This document shows, in pieces, positions 8,541 through 16,439 of a stretch of 64,000 bases of DNA; positions within the stretch are counted from its first letter, which is position 1; each line of letters starts with the position of its first letter. The stretch is from Mycolicibacterium phlei (lineage in GTDB: Bacteria > Actinomycetota > Actinomycetes > Mycobacteriales > Mycobacteriaceae). The stretch lies in the NCBI RefSeq assembly GCF_001583415.1, contig NZ_CP014475.1, positions 4,216,001 to 4,280,000 on the forward strand, written 5' to 3'. The notes beneath the pieces are model-generated. The model saw only the letters and a list, made by a program, of their open reading frames with translations, was not told the DNA's origin and did not search any database. The position numbers and the translations under genes were made by a program.

Positions 8541-8587
8541 AATTCCTTACCGACGAGTAGAACCGACCCTACTTCGCGGTAAGAATT
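8541..8587 (+). other. Large imperfect hairpin ahead of a small ORF
   Basis: Arms aattccttaccg (8541-8552) and cggtaagaatt (8577-8587) pair with one bulge. Inside them cgagtag and ctacttcg pair again with one bulge, leaving a short loop. The stretch is more AT-rich than its surroundings. It may terminate DoxX transcription or form a structured leader for the small ORF that starts 62 bp downstream. It contains gcggtaag, also present in the repeats at 7787-7814. Confidence 0.45.
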
Positions 8588-8648
8588 GCCACAGTTTTCC
8601 GAATCGTGACTCAAAGATTCCTTAAAGGTGACTCCTACTGTTCAGTAC

Positions 8649-8780
8649 ATGTGGATCGACGACACCAATGCCGATGTCATCAAGGTTGACTTCGAGGCGC
8701 TCTACCACGGCGATGTTCTCGTCGAGGGCGACACCTCCGAGCAGCTCTTCGACGACCAGGCCCTGCCCACCGCCGTATAG
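8649..8780 (+). CDS. Small acidic ORF, 43 residues
   Basis: The frame reads MWIDDTNADVIKVDFEALYH and onward to a TAG at 8778-8780. It is strongly acidic: eight Asp, three Glu and one Lys. There is no signal peptide, membrane segment or Cys. The codons are typical of an expressed gene, it is preceded by a structured AT-richer region, and it is closed 11 bp later by a perfect intrinsic terminator, so it looks like a complete monocistronic unit. I see no clear Shine-Dalgarno sequence. I do not recognise the family. It is too short for many gene finders. Confidence 0.6.
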   Translation: MWIDDTNADVIKVDFEALYHGDVLVEGDTSEQLFDDQALPTAV

Positions 8781-8791
8781 CCGGTTAAAGC

Positions 8792-8819
8792 AGAACGCGC
8801 GCCCGAGGGCGCGCGTTCT
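8792..8819 (+). terminator. Perfect hairpin terminator after the small ORF
   Basis: Arms agaacgcgcgccc (8792-8804) and gggcgcgcgttct (8807-8819) are perfectly complementary around a minimal loop. No T-run follows, as is usual for mycobacterial intrinsic terminators. It sits between the small ORF on the plus strand and the end of the oxidoreductase gene on the minus strand, so it probably works in both directions. Confidence 0.8.
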
Positions 8820-8838
8820 CTGATGTTTCCGCTCGGCG

Positions 8839-9816
8839 TTACTTCGCGATCATCCCCGCCAGTCGGCCGTTGATGATCTCCTCAGCCTCGCGAACCATCC
8901 GCGACACCAGTTCACCCACGGTCGGAATGTCGTTGATCAGGCCCATCGAGGTGCCCACCGACCAGATGCCCGCGTCCAGGTCACCGGTCTCGTAGACCTT
9001 GACCCCGCGCACGCCGGCCACCAGATCCTTGACATCCTCGAACTGACCACCCTTGTTGAGGATGTCCACCACCTCGCGCGACACCTTGTTGGACGCCACG
9101 CGCGCGGTGTTGCGCAGCGGCCGGAAGATCAGCTCGGTGTCGAGCTCGGTGCCCGCCACGATCGCTTCCTTGACCTTCTGGTGGATCGCCGACTCGACCG
9201 TGCACATGAACCGTGAGCCCATGTTGATGCCGTCGGCGCCCAGCGCCAGCGCCGCGACCAGGCCGCGGGCGTCGGCGAAGCCACCGGAGGCGATCAGCGG
9301 GATCTCGATCTTGTCCGCCGCGGCCGGAATCAGCACCAGGCCCGGGATGTCGTCCTCACCGGGGTGACCGGCGCACTCGAAGCCGTCGATGCTGATGCCG
9401 TCGACGCCGAGGCTCTGCGCCTTGACCGCATGGCGCACCGAGGTGCACTTGTGCAGCACCTTGATGCCGTTGTCGTGGAACATCGGCAGGTGCGGCGCGG
9501 GATTGGACCCGGCGGTCTCGACGATCTTGATGCCGGAGTCGACGATCACCTGCCGGTACTCGTCGTACGGCGGCGGGTTGATCGTCGGCAGGATCGTCAG
9601 GTTGACACCGAACGGCTTGTCGGTCAGATCGCGACACCTGGCGATCTCGTTGGCCAGGTCCTTCGGCGTCGGCTGGGTCAGCGCGGTGATGAAACCGAGC
9701 GCCCCGGCATTCGCGACGGCCGCCACCAGCTCGGCGCGGCCGACCCACTGCATACCGCCCTGGACGATCGGGTGCTCGATCCCGAACGCCTCGGTGAACT
9801 TCGTCTTCAGCGCCAC
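8839..9816 (-). CDS. FMN-dependent nitronate monooxygenase / 2-nitropropane dioxygenase-like enzyme
   Basis: The 325-residue protein is a TIM-barrel flavoprotein. Its start reads FGIEHPIVQGGMQWVGRAELVAAVANAGALGF, as in NMO/enoyl-reductase-II-type enzymes, with SIDGFECAGHPGEDD near residue 140 and ASGGFADARGL for phosphate binding near 180. Members oxidise nitronates or reduce enoyl-CoA-type substrates. Because it is the third gene after Mcr and a hydroxyacyl-CoA dehydrogenase-like SDR, a CoA-thioester role is more likely than nitronate detoxification. The GTG start lies 8 bp after the SDR stop. Confidence 0.88.
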   Translation of the reverse strand: MALKTKFTEAFGIEHPIVQGGMQWVGRAELVAAVANAGALGFITALTQPTPKDLANEIARCRDLTDKPFGVNLTILPTINPPPYDEYRQVIVDSGIKIVETAGSNPAPHLPMFHDNGIKVLHKCTSVRHAVKAQSLGVDGISIDGFECAGHPGEDDIPGLVLIPAAADKIEIPLIASGGFADARGLVAALALGADGINMGSRFMCTVESAIHQKVKEAIVAGTELDTELIFRPLRNTARVASNKVSREVVDILNKGGQFEDVKDLVAGVRGVKVYETGDLDAGIWSVGTSMGLINDIPTVGELVSRMVREAEEIINGRLAGMIAK

Positions 9817-9824
9817 AGGCTCAC

Positions 9825-10577
9825 CTACCGGGGCGCCATGCGGATGGCACCGTCGAGGCGGATCACCTCGCCGTTGAGCATCGGGTTCTCCACGATGTGC
9901 ACGGCCAGCGCGCCGTACTCGTCGGGATCACCGAGGCGGGCCGGGTGCGGCACCTGCTTGCCCAGCGAGGCCTGCGCCTCCTCGGGCAGCGAGCCCAGCA
10001 GCGGGGTCTTGAACAGACCCGGGGCGATGGTGACGACGCGGATCAGTTCGCGCGCCAGGTCGCGGGCGATCGGCAGGGTCATGCCGACGACGCCGCCCTT
10101 GGAGGCCGAGTAGGCGGCCTGGCCGATCTGGCCGTCGAACGCCGCCACCGACGCGGTGTTGATGATGACGCCGCGCTCACCGTTGATCGGCTCGGTCTTG
10201 GCGATGCGCTCGGCGGCCAGGCGCAGCACGTTGAAGGTGCCGACCAGATTGACCTCGACGACCTTCTTGAAGCCGTCCAGCGGGAACGGGCCGTCCTTGC
10301 TCAGGGTCTTGATCGCGTTGCCGATGCCGGCGCAGTTGACGTTGATGCGGACCGGGCCGAACTCCTCGGCGGCGTCCAGCGCGGCACTGACCTGCTCGGG
10401 GTCGACGACGTTGGCCTCGACGAACTTCGCGCGCGGGCCCAGCTCCTTGACGACCTCCTCACCCTTGAGGTCGATGACGACGACGGAGGCGCCGCGGTCC
10501 AGCAGGCGCTTGGTGGTCGCCAGGCCGAGGCCCGAGGCCCCACCGGTGACGACTGCTGCTGCGTCCTTGATCTCCAC
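9825..10577 (-). CDS. SDR, 3-hydroxyacyl-CoA dehydrogenase type II-like
   Basis: This 250-residue short-chain dehydrogenase has TGGASGLG (residues 12-19), the NCAG variant of NNAG (about 89), and YSASKGG with catalytic Tyr and Lys (about 155-159). It ends with the dimer segment VIRLDGAIRMAPR. It resembles HSD10-type enzymes that oxidise 3-hydroxyacyl-CoA with NAD. It starts at GTG with aaagga ten bases upstream and follows mcr, as Rv1144 follows Rv1143 in M. tuberculosis. A role in branched-chain or sterol-side-chain beta-oxidation is inferred. The gene at 48454 encodes a paralogue. Confidence 0.9.
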   Translation of the reverse strand: MEIKDAAAVVTGGASGLGLATTKRLLDRGASVVVIDLKGEEVVKELGPRAKFVEANVVDPEQVSAALDAAEEFGPVRINVNCAGIGNAIKTLSKDGPFPLDGFKKVVEVNLVGTFNVLRLAAERIAKTEPINGERGVIINTASVAAFDGQIGQAAYSASKGGVVGMTLPIARDLARELIRVVTIAPGLFKTPLLGSLPEEAQASLGKQVPHPARLGDPDEYGALAVHIVENPMLNGEVIRLDGAIRMAPR

Positions 10578-10595
10578 TTGTACGTGTTCCTTTCT

Positions 10596-11687
10596 CTAGG
10601 CCCAGTCTCGTAAGACGGCTTCGGTGTCCGCGCCGGGCTGCCCGGGCGGTTTGGGCGCCGACGGCGCCGTGCGGGAGAACCGCGGGGCGGGCATCGGCTG
10701 CAGATGCTCACCGTCGCGGTAGAAGGTGTCGCGCTCGGCGATGTGCGGTTCGGTCAGCACCTCGGAGAACGACAGCACCGGGGTCACGCAGGCGTCGGTG
10801 CCCTCGAACACCTTGGCCCAGTGGTCGCGGTCCTTGGAGCCGATGACCTCGGCGAACTTGGCGCGCAGTTCCGGCCAGCGGGCCATGTCGTTCTGGTCGG
10901 GCAGGTCGGCGTTCTCCAGGCCGAGGCCCTTGAGGAACTCGGCGTAGAACTGCGGCTCGATGCAGCCGACGGCGATGTAGCGACCGTCGGAGCAGGTGTA
11001 GGTGTCGTAGTAGGGCGCGCCGCCGTCGAGGATGTTGACGCCGCGCTCGTCGCGCCACAGACCGTCCTGCAGGAAGCTCCACATCATCTGGATCAGCACG
11101 CTGGAGCCGTCGACCATGGCGGCGTCGATGACCTGACCCTTGCCGGAGTTCTGCCGTTCGTAGAGCGCCGCGAGGATGCCGACGAGCAGGAACATCGACC
11201 CGCCGCCGAAGTCACCGGCCAGGTTCAGCGGCGGCACCGGCCGCTCACCGGCCCGGCCGATGGCGTGCAGCACGCCGTTGAGCGAGATGTAGTTGATGTC
11301 GTGGCCGGCCTGTTGGGCGCGCGGCCCGGTCTGGCCCCAGCCGGTCATGCGGCCGTAGATCAGCTTCTCGTTGACCTTGAAGCAGTCCTCCGGGCCGAGG
11401 CCGAGGCGCTCGGTCACGCCGGGGCGCAGGCCCTCGATCAGCACGTCGGCCTTGGCGACGAGCTTGAGCACCAGCTCGCGACCCTCCGGCGACTTGAGGT
11501 CGGCGGCCACCGAGCGCCGGTTGCGTAGCGTGGCCTCACGCTTGGTGGTCGGGATGCCGCCCAGCTTGCCGGGCCGTTCGATGCGCACGACGTCGGCGCC
11601 CAGATCGCCCAGGATCATCGCGGCGTGCGGGCCCGGCCCGATGCTGGCGAGTTCGATGACCCGCAGTCCTTCCAGTGGTCCCGGCAT
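10596..11687 (-). CDS. mcr: Alpha-methylacyl-CoA racemase
   Basis: A 363-residue CaiB/BaiF-fold protein that interconverts 2R and 2S methyl-branched acyl-CoAs so that they can enter beta-oxidation. The start LEGLRVIELASIGPGPHAAM is diagnostic. H129 and D159 (in AGHDINY and LAGDFGGG) line up with the catalytic H126/D156 pair of the structurally known M. tuberculosis MCR (Rv1143). I chose the ATG giving MPGPLEGL; the frame is open for another 11 codons. First gene of the operon mcr-SDR-NMO and divergent from the enoyl-CoA hydratase gene. Confidence 0.93.
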   Translation of the reverse strand: MPGPLEGLRVIELASIGPGPHAAMILGDLGADVVRIERPGKLGGIPTTKREATLRNRRSVAADLKSPEGRELVLKLVAKADVLIEGLRPGVTERLGLGPEDCFKVNEKLIYGRMTGWGQTGPRAQQAGHDINYISLNGVLHAIGRAGERPVPPLNLAGDFGGGSMFLLVGILAALYERQNSGKGQVIDAAMVDGSSVLIQMMWSFLQDGLWRDERGVNILDGGAPYYDTYTCSDGRYIAVGCIEPQFYAEFLKGLGLENADLPDQNDMARWPELRAKFAEVIGSKDRDHWAKVFEGTDACVTPVLSFSEVLTEPHIAERDTFYRDGEHLQPMPAPRFSRTAPSAPKPPGQPGADTEAVLRDWA

Positions 11688-11728
11688 ACCTGTACCGCCT
11701 CCCGTTGCAGGAATCCTCATCGATTGCC

Positions 11729-11745
11729 GACAAAGCTTACTTGTC
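11729..11745. promoter_or_regulatory. Inverted repeat in the mcr/crotonase divergent promoter
   Basis: gacaa-agcttac-ttgtc forms a 5-7-5 inverted repeat in the 90-bp gap between mcr and the enoyl-CoA hydratase gene. Its place between two divergent lipid-catabolic units fits an operator for a TetR-type lipid regulator. The arms are short, so chance is possible. Confidence 0.35.
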
Positions 11746-11777
11746 TAACCAGGTCGCTGATCCCTAGGGTTCAGGAC

Positions 11778-12596
11778 ATGACATCGCAGGATGCTGACGC
11801 CCCGACCTACCCGAGCTTCGACGATCTCACGGTCGACCTCACCGACGGTGTGCTGTCACTGACGCTGAACAGGCCCGACAGCCTGAACTCGCTGAACCGG
11901 GTGATGCTGGCGGGCATCGCCGACACCCTGGCTTCGGCCGCCGCCGACCGGCGGGTGAAGGTGGTGCGGCTCGGCGGTAACGGGCGCGGCTTCAGCTCGG
12001 GCGCCGGCATCGGCGGCGACGACCTGGCGCAGAAGGAGGCCGAGGGGCCGGCCTCGGTGCTCGACGCCGCCAACGACGCGGTGCGCGCGATCGTGAACTT
12101 CCCGCAGCCGGTGGTCGCGGCGGTGCACGGCCCGGCCGCCGGTGTCGGCGTGTCGCTGGCCCTGGCGTCCGACGTCGTACTGGCTTCGGAGAACGCCTAT
12201 TTCATGCTGGCGTTCACCAAGATCGGCCTGATGCCCGACGGCGGCGCCTCGGCGCTGGTGGCCGCGGCGGTGGGCCGGATCCGGGCGGCGCGGATGGCGC
12301 TGCTGGCCGAGAAGATCTCGGCGCGGGAGGCTTACGACTGGGGTCTGGCGAGCGCGGTGTACGCCGCCGACGAGTTCGACGCCGAGGTCGACAAGGTGCT
12401 GACCGCGCTGAAGAACGGTCCCGCGGTGGCGTTGCGTAAGACCAAGCACGCGATCAACGCCGCCACGCTCACCGAGCTCGAGGCCGCCATCGGCCGCGAG
12501 CGCGAGGGTCAGCTGTCGCTGCTGTCCTCCCCCGACCTCATCGAGGGCGTCACGGCGTTCCAGCAGCGCCGCGCCCCGAAGTTCTCCGACTTCTGA
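11778..12596 (+). CDS. Enoyl-CoA hydratase/isomerase family protein (EchA10/EchA11-like)
   Basis: This 272-residue crotonase has the oxyanion-hole segments FSSGAGIGGDD (about residue 80) and HGPAAGVGVSLALASD (about 122). At the second catalytic position it has IGLMPDGGASAL, so Asp replaces the usual hydratase Glu. That pattern is common in isomerase-like (PaaG-type) members, so isomerase activity is as likely as hydratase. It starts at the ATG after ggttcaggac and faces mcr. M. tuberculosis carries echA10/echA11 beside mcr in the same relative arrangement. Confidence 0.88.
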   Translation: MTSQDADAPTYPSFDDLTVDLTDGVLSLTLNRPDSLNSLNRVMLAGIADTLASAAADRRVKVVRLGGNGRGFSSGAGIGGDDLAQKEAEGPASVLDAANDAVRAIVNFPQPVVAAVHGPAAGVGVSLALASDVVLASENAYFMLAFTKIGLMPDGGASALVAAAVGRIRAARMALLAEKISAREAYDWGLASAVYAADEFDAEVDKVLTALKNGPAVALRKTKHAINAATLTELEAAIGREREGQLSLLSSPDLIEGVTAFQQRRAPKFSDF

Positions 12597-12606
12597 TCCC
12601 CTTAGT

Positions 12607-12670
12607 CCGCGAGCAGACGCAGAATCGCCCAATTTCGCGGTGATTCACGCGATTCTGTGTCTGCTCGCGG
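12607..12670. terminator. 22-bp inverted repeat, terminator or dispersed mycobacterial repeat
   Basis: Left arm 12607-12628 and right arm 12649-12670 pair along 22 bp with one G-U position around a 20-base loop. It lies 10 bp after the crotonase stop and 46 bp before the next start, so it could end that transcript. From memory, the core gagcagacgcagaatcg recurs as an intergenic hairpin in mycobacterial genomes; I see only this copy here. Confidence 0.65.
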
Positions 12671-12716
12671 CAAAAAGAAGTGGACTGCCCGCGGCCGGAT
12701 CGGGCACCATCGCTAG

Positions 12717-13970
12717 GTGAGTACGCACGTCGATATCCCGCGCTGGCGCGTACTCGCACCATTCCGCAGCCGCGAGTACCGCCTGCTGATCGCCGCGGTC
12801 ACGCTGTCGATCTTCGCCGACGGCATGTTCGCGGTGGTGCTGGCCATGCAGGTGATCGCCCTGAGCGGCGACCCGGTGTCGCTGTCGATCGTGACCACCT
12901 GCTTCGGCGCGGCGCTCGTCGGCTGCGTGCTGATCGGCGGGGTCACCGCCGACCGGATACCCCAGCGCGCCATCCTGATCGCCGTCGAGATCATCAACAC
13001 GGCGGTGTCGGCCACCATCGCTGCGCTGGGAATGGTTGGCGCCCTTCAGATCTGGCATCTGGCGGTGGGGGCTGCAGCGCTCGGTGCGGCGGCGGCGTTC
13101 TTCTTCCCCGCCTACAGCGCGCTGCTGCCGCGGATCCTGCCCGCCGACCAACTGTTGGCCGCCAACGGCGTCGAGGGTGTGGTACGTCCGGTGTTCCAGC
13201 GGGCGATCGGGCCCGCGGTCGCGGGCATCGTGGTCGGTGCGACGTTCCCCGCACTGGGCGCGGCGACGGTAGCGGCGCTGTTCGCCGTCGGCCTGGTGCT
13301 GCTGGTGGTGAACCGGATGTCACCGAAACCCGTTGAGAAGCAGGAGCACTCGCATGTCCTGCGAGACCTGCGCGAGGGCTTCGTGTTCGTGCTTGGCACG
13401 CCGTGGCTGCTGTGGACACTGCTGTTCGCCAGCATCTTCGTGCTGGTGGTGCTCGGACCGATCGAGGTGTTGCTGCCGTTCATCGCCAAGGACCGCTTCG
13501 CCGACGGTGCGCGGATGTACGGTTTCATCCTCGCGTTCTTCGGGTTGGGCAGCGCACTCGGCGCGTTGACGGTGTCGTCGGGGCGGATGCCGCGGCGGTA
13601 CCTGTCGGTGATGATGGCGGCGTGGAGCGTCGGGTCCGTCCCACTGGTGGTGTTCGGCTTCACCTCGTCGTTCGCGTTGATGGCGTTGGCCACCTTCGCG
13701 ATCGGGTTCACCGACGGCATGGGCATGGTCATCTGGGGCACGCTGCTGCAGCGCAGGGTGCCCGGCGAGATGCTGGGCCGGGTGTCGAGCCTGGACTTCT
13801 TCGTCTCGCTGGCATTCCTGCCGGTGTCGTTCGCGGTGGTCGGCCCGCTGTCGAAAGTCGTTTCGCTGCAGACGATCTTCCTCATCGCGGGGCTGACGCC
13901 GGTGGTGGTGGCGGCGATCGCGGTGTGGGCGGCGAACATGCGCCGCGACGAGATCGCCAACCCGCTCTAG
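12717..13970 (+). CDS. MFS transporter
   Basis: A 417-residue protein with about twelve hydrophobic helices. The loop 2-3 motif reads GGVTADRIPQRA (about residues 72-83), the MFS motif A variant of the MFS_3 group (enterobactin/macrolide-exporter-like). It has a central cytoplasmic loop near 205-225 (SPKPVEKQEHSHVL). Substrate cannot be told from sequence. GTG start. Its stop overlaps the convergent CPBP stop by 4 bp. Confidence 0.9.
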   Translation: MSTHVDIPRWRVLAPFRSREYRLLIAAVTLSIFADGMFAVVLAMQVIALSGDPVSLSIVTTCFGAALVGCVLIGGVTADRIPQRAILIAVEIINTAVSATIAALGMVGALQIWHLAVGAAALGAAAAFFFPAYSALLPRILPADQLLAANGVEGVVRPVFQRAIGPAVAGIVVGATFPALGAATVAALFAVGLVLLVVNRMSPKPVEKQEHSHVLRDLREGFVFVLGTPWLLWTLLFASIFVLVVLGPIEVLLPFIAKDRFADGARMYGFILAFFGLGSALGALTVSSGRMPRRYLSVMMAAWSVGSVPLVVFGFTSSFALMALATFAIGFTDGMGMVIWGTLLQRRVPGEMLGRVSSLDFFVSLAFLPVSFAVVGPLSKVVSLQTIFLIAGLTPVVVAAIAVWAANMRRDEIANPL

Positions 13971-14671
13971 ACGCCGAAGATCGGCGGCAGCGCGAGCACC
14001 ATGATCAGACCCCAGAAGAAGTGGGTCAGCATCGGTGCGAGGATGCCGCCGGTCACCCGGCGTTCGAACGCGCAGATGGTGCCGAGAATGATCGCGGCGA
14101 AACCGAGCATCGGGTTTCCGGTGGTGGCGGCCGTCGCGATCACATAGAGCACGGTGGAGATCAGCATCGGCCGCACGCCGCCGAGCGCGGTGTACAGCGC
14201 GCCGCGGAAGAACATCTCCTCGGCCAGGCCGTTGATCACCGTGATGAACGCGACCAGCGCCAGCGGGCCGTAGTCGGCGTATTCCAGTACCCGCGTGATG
14301 TATTCGCGCACACCGGGGATCTCACGGGCGACCAGCCCGCCAACGACGAACACCGCGCCGAGCGCCAGTCCCACCACGGTGCCGGTGAGCACGCCCCGCT
14401 GGTTGCGGCCGCGCACCCGGATGCAGCCCATGTGCAGCGGCCCGGACACCAACGCGCCCACCGCCCACACCCCGGCCAGCGCCAGGGTCAGCCAGTAGAA
14501 CGACGAGTCGCCCGGCGGGCGGGTCAGCGAATAGCCCAGCAGCGCGGCGCCGATCACCAGCACCACGGTGACCACCACGCGGCGGCGGCGGATCACCGAG
14601 GGCGGCTCGTGGTAGGCGGTCGGGCACGCCGACACGATGTCGCGGATCTCGGCGAAGCGCCCCTGGGTCAC
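13967..14671 (-). CDS. CPBP-family intramembrane metalloprotease
   Basis: The 234-residue membrane protein carries the CPBP/Abi signature NGLAEEMFFRGALY (EExxxR, near residue 155) and a later helix with THFFWG supplying a metal His. About six helices are visible. Relatives process membrane proteins or confer self-immunity to bacteriocins; the target is unknown. The GTG start overlaps the stop of the upstream SDR-like gene by 4 bp, so the two are coupled. The reading frame is open far upstream, but that part is a shadow of the neighbour. Confidence 0.88.
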   Translation of the reverse strand: MTQGRFAEIRDIVSACPTAYHEPPSVIRRRRVVVTVVLVIGAALLGYSLTRPPGDSSFYWLTLALAGVWAVGALVSGPLHMGCIRVRGRNQRGVLTGTVVGLALGAVFVVGGLVAREIPGVREYITRVLEYADYGPLALVAFITVINGLAEEMFFRGALYTALGGVRPMLISTVLYVIATAATTGNPMLGFAAIILGTICAFERRVTGGILAPMLTHFFWGLIMVLALPPIFGV

Positions 14672-15825
14672 GCCGGGCTCACCTTCGGAACCCAGTGCAG
14701 CAGTGTGTCCAGCCCGGTACGCACCACGCCCGCGACGGGGCCTGGTACGGCGCCGATGAGCCCGAGCGCGGGCCGCACGATCGACGGGGTCACCGCGTCG
14801 GCCACGTTGCGGAGACGCGCGATGTCCCCACCGGCCCATTGCGGGTCGGTGTCGGCGAGGTGGTGCATGTCGGTGAGGTCGTCGACGGGCCGGCGCCGGC
14901 GGCTGCGCAGCGCCCGGGTGATGGCCTCCTCGATGCCGATCAGCCCGCCGGGCGGGTCGGGCACCAGCGCGCGCAGCTGCGTCTGCGACGCGATCATCGG
15001 GTGGTCCAGCGAGCGCACCAGGTCGGCGGCCAGCCCGCCGGGCACCGGCAGCACCGCCGCGGTCACCCAGGACACCAGCCCGGTGTCGACGCCGTTGACC
15101 GGCAGCTCGGCGCGCCACTTGCCGGCGATCCGGGCGTAGGTGCGCAGCAGGTCCCCGTAGGTGGTGGTCTCCGGCCCGGTGATGTCGTAGGCCCCCGCGG
15201 GCACCCGGTCGTCGTCGGCGGCGGCGACGAGGTAGTGCAGCACGTCGCAGATCGAGATCGGGTCCAGCGGGTTGGCCGACCAGGACGGCATCGGCAGCAG
15301 CACGAAGCGGTCGCCCACGTAGCGCAGCATCTCGAACGAGGTCGACCCGGCGCCGATGATGATCGCCGCGCCCAGCCACACCACCTCGGGGCCGCCGTCG
15401 ACGTGCAGCGCGTCGGCGACCTCGGCGCGGCCGGCCAGGTGCTCGGACAGGTCGTCGCCGTCGGGGCCGTCGGGCACGAACCCGCCGAGGTACACGATCC
15501 GCCGCACCCCGGCGTCCCTGGCGGCGCGGGCGACGGTGTCCGCCGCACGGTTGTCGGCCTCGCGGTAGCCGGGCTGGCCGATGCCGTGCACCAGGTAGTA
15601 GACGACGTCGACGGGCCCGGCCGCGGCGAACGCCGCCCGCGCGGACTCGTCGTCGTGGGCGTCCAGCGCCACGGCCGTGACGCGGTCGTTCCAACCGAAA
15701 TCGGCCAGCCGGTCGGGGTTTCGGCTCGCGGCCACGACGTCGTGCCCTTCGGTGAGCAGGGCCGTGACCAGCCGGGAGCCGACGTAGCCGGTGGCGCCGG
15801 TCACCAGGGTGCGCACTCGTTTCAC
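14668..15825 (-). CDS. NAD(P)-binding atypical SDR
   Basis: A 385-residue protein with the N-terminal dinucleotide motif VTGATGYVGSRL (about residues 8-19) and a Rossmann domain of about 230 residues resembling NmrA/YbjT-type atypical SDRs. A further 150 residues follow with hydrophobic stretches near 255-275 and 350-370. The SDR catalytic YxxxK is not obvious, which suits the atypical group. Substrate unknown. It is the first gene of a two-gene unit with the CPBP protease. Confidence 0.85.
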   Translation of the reverse strand: MKRVRTLVTGATGYVGSRLVTALLTEGHDVVAASRNPDRLADFGWNDRVTAVALDAHDDESARAAFAAAGPVDVVYYLVHGIGQPGYREADNRAADTVARAARDAGVRRIVYLGGFVPDGPDGDDLSEHLAGRAEVADALHVDGGPEVVWLGAAIIIGAGSTSFEMLRYVGDRFVLLPMPSWSANPLDPISICDVLHYLVAAADDDRVPAGAYDITGPETTTYGDLLRTYARIAGKWRAELPVNGVDTGLVSWVTAAVLPVPGGLAADLVRSLDHPMIASQTQLRALVPDPPGGLIGIEEAITRALRSRRRRPVDDLTDMHHLADTDPQWAGGDIARLRNVADAVTPSIVRPALGLIGAVPGPVAGVVRTGLDTLLHWVPKVSPA

Positions 15826-15859
15826 GGTACGGCTGTACCCGTAACGCGGCGGCGGGAAT

Positions 15860-16384
15860 CTAGTTCGCGGTTCCGCGGTGCACGTCGATCAGGTGCACGT
15901 AGGCGTGCGCGTTGACCCGGTTGTGGGCGACCTCGTCGTCGGTGAGGTCGCGGCGCACCTTGGCGGGCACCCCGGCGACCAGGGTGCGCGGCGGTACGAC
16001 GAAGCCCTGGGGCACCACCGCGCCCGCGGCGATCAGCGCGCCCTCCCCGATCGTCGCGCCGTTGAGGACGACGGCGCCCATGCCGATCAGCGCGCCGTCG
16101 CCGATGGTGCAGCCGTGCAGCACGACGTTGTGGCCGACGGTGACCTCGCGGCCCAGCTTGACCGGGAATCCCGGGTCGACGTGCACGGTCACCCCGTCCT
16201 GGATGTTGCTGCCCTCACCGATCTCGATGGGTTCGTACTCGGCGCGCAGCGTGGCCCCGTACCAGACGCTGGCGCGCGCGGCGAGCGTGACGTTACCGAT
16301 CAGGTTGGCGGTGGGCGCGGCCCACGCGTCGGCGTGCAGCGTGGGCGTGTGGCCCCGGACGGAGACGATCAGCGGATCGGACAT
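15860..16384 (-). CDS. Gamma-carbonic anhydrase family protein
   Basis: A 174-residue protein of hexapeptide repeats forming a left-handed beta helix (about residues 20-140), followed by a C-terminal helix. Potential zinc ligands are visible in VHVDPGFP and GHNVVLHG, three His spaced as in YrdA/CamH-type enzymes. Whether it hydrates CO2 is uncertain for this subgroup. Length matches bacterial paaY/yrdA relatives, and M. tuberculosis has one such protein. An in-frame ATG three codons upstream (16393) is an alternative start. Confidence 0.9.
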   Translation of the reverse strand: MSDPLIVSVRGHTPTLHADAWAAPTANLIGNVTLAARASVWYGATLRAEYEPIEIGEGSNIQDGVTVHVDPGFPVKLGREVTVGHNVVLHGCTIGDGALIGMGAVVLNGATIGEGALIAAGAVVPQGFVVPPRTLVAGVPAKVRRDLTDDEVAHNRVNAHAYVHLIDVHRGTAN

Positions 16385-16439
16385 GCGGCTCATCGTATTC
16401 ACGACCGTTTCGGCCCCGGTCTGGCTAGGGTGAGCAGCC

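Noticed and set aside
8649..8780. Small ORF as a mycofactocin (MftA) precursor
   Set aside because: It is longer than usual MftA, lacks the C-terminal Val-Tyr core, and no mftB-mftF genes are nearby.
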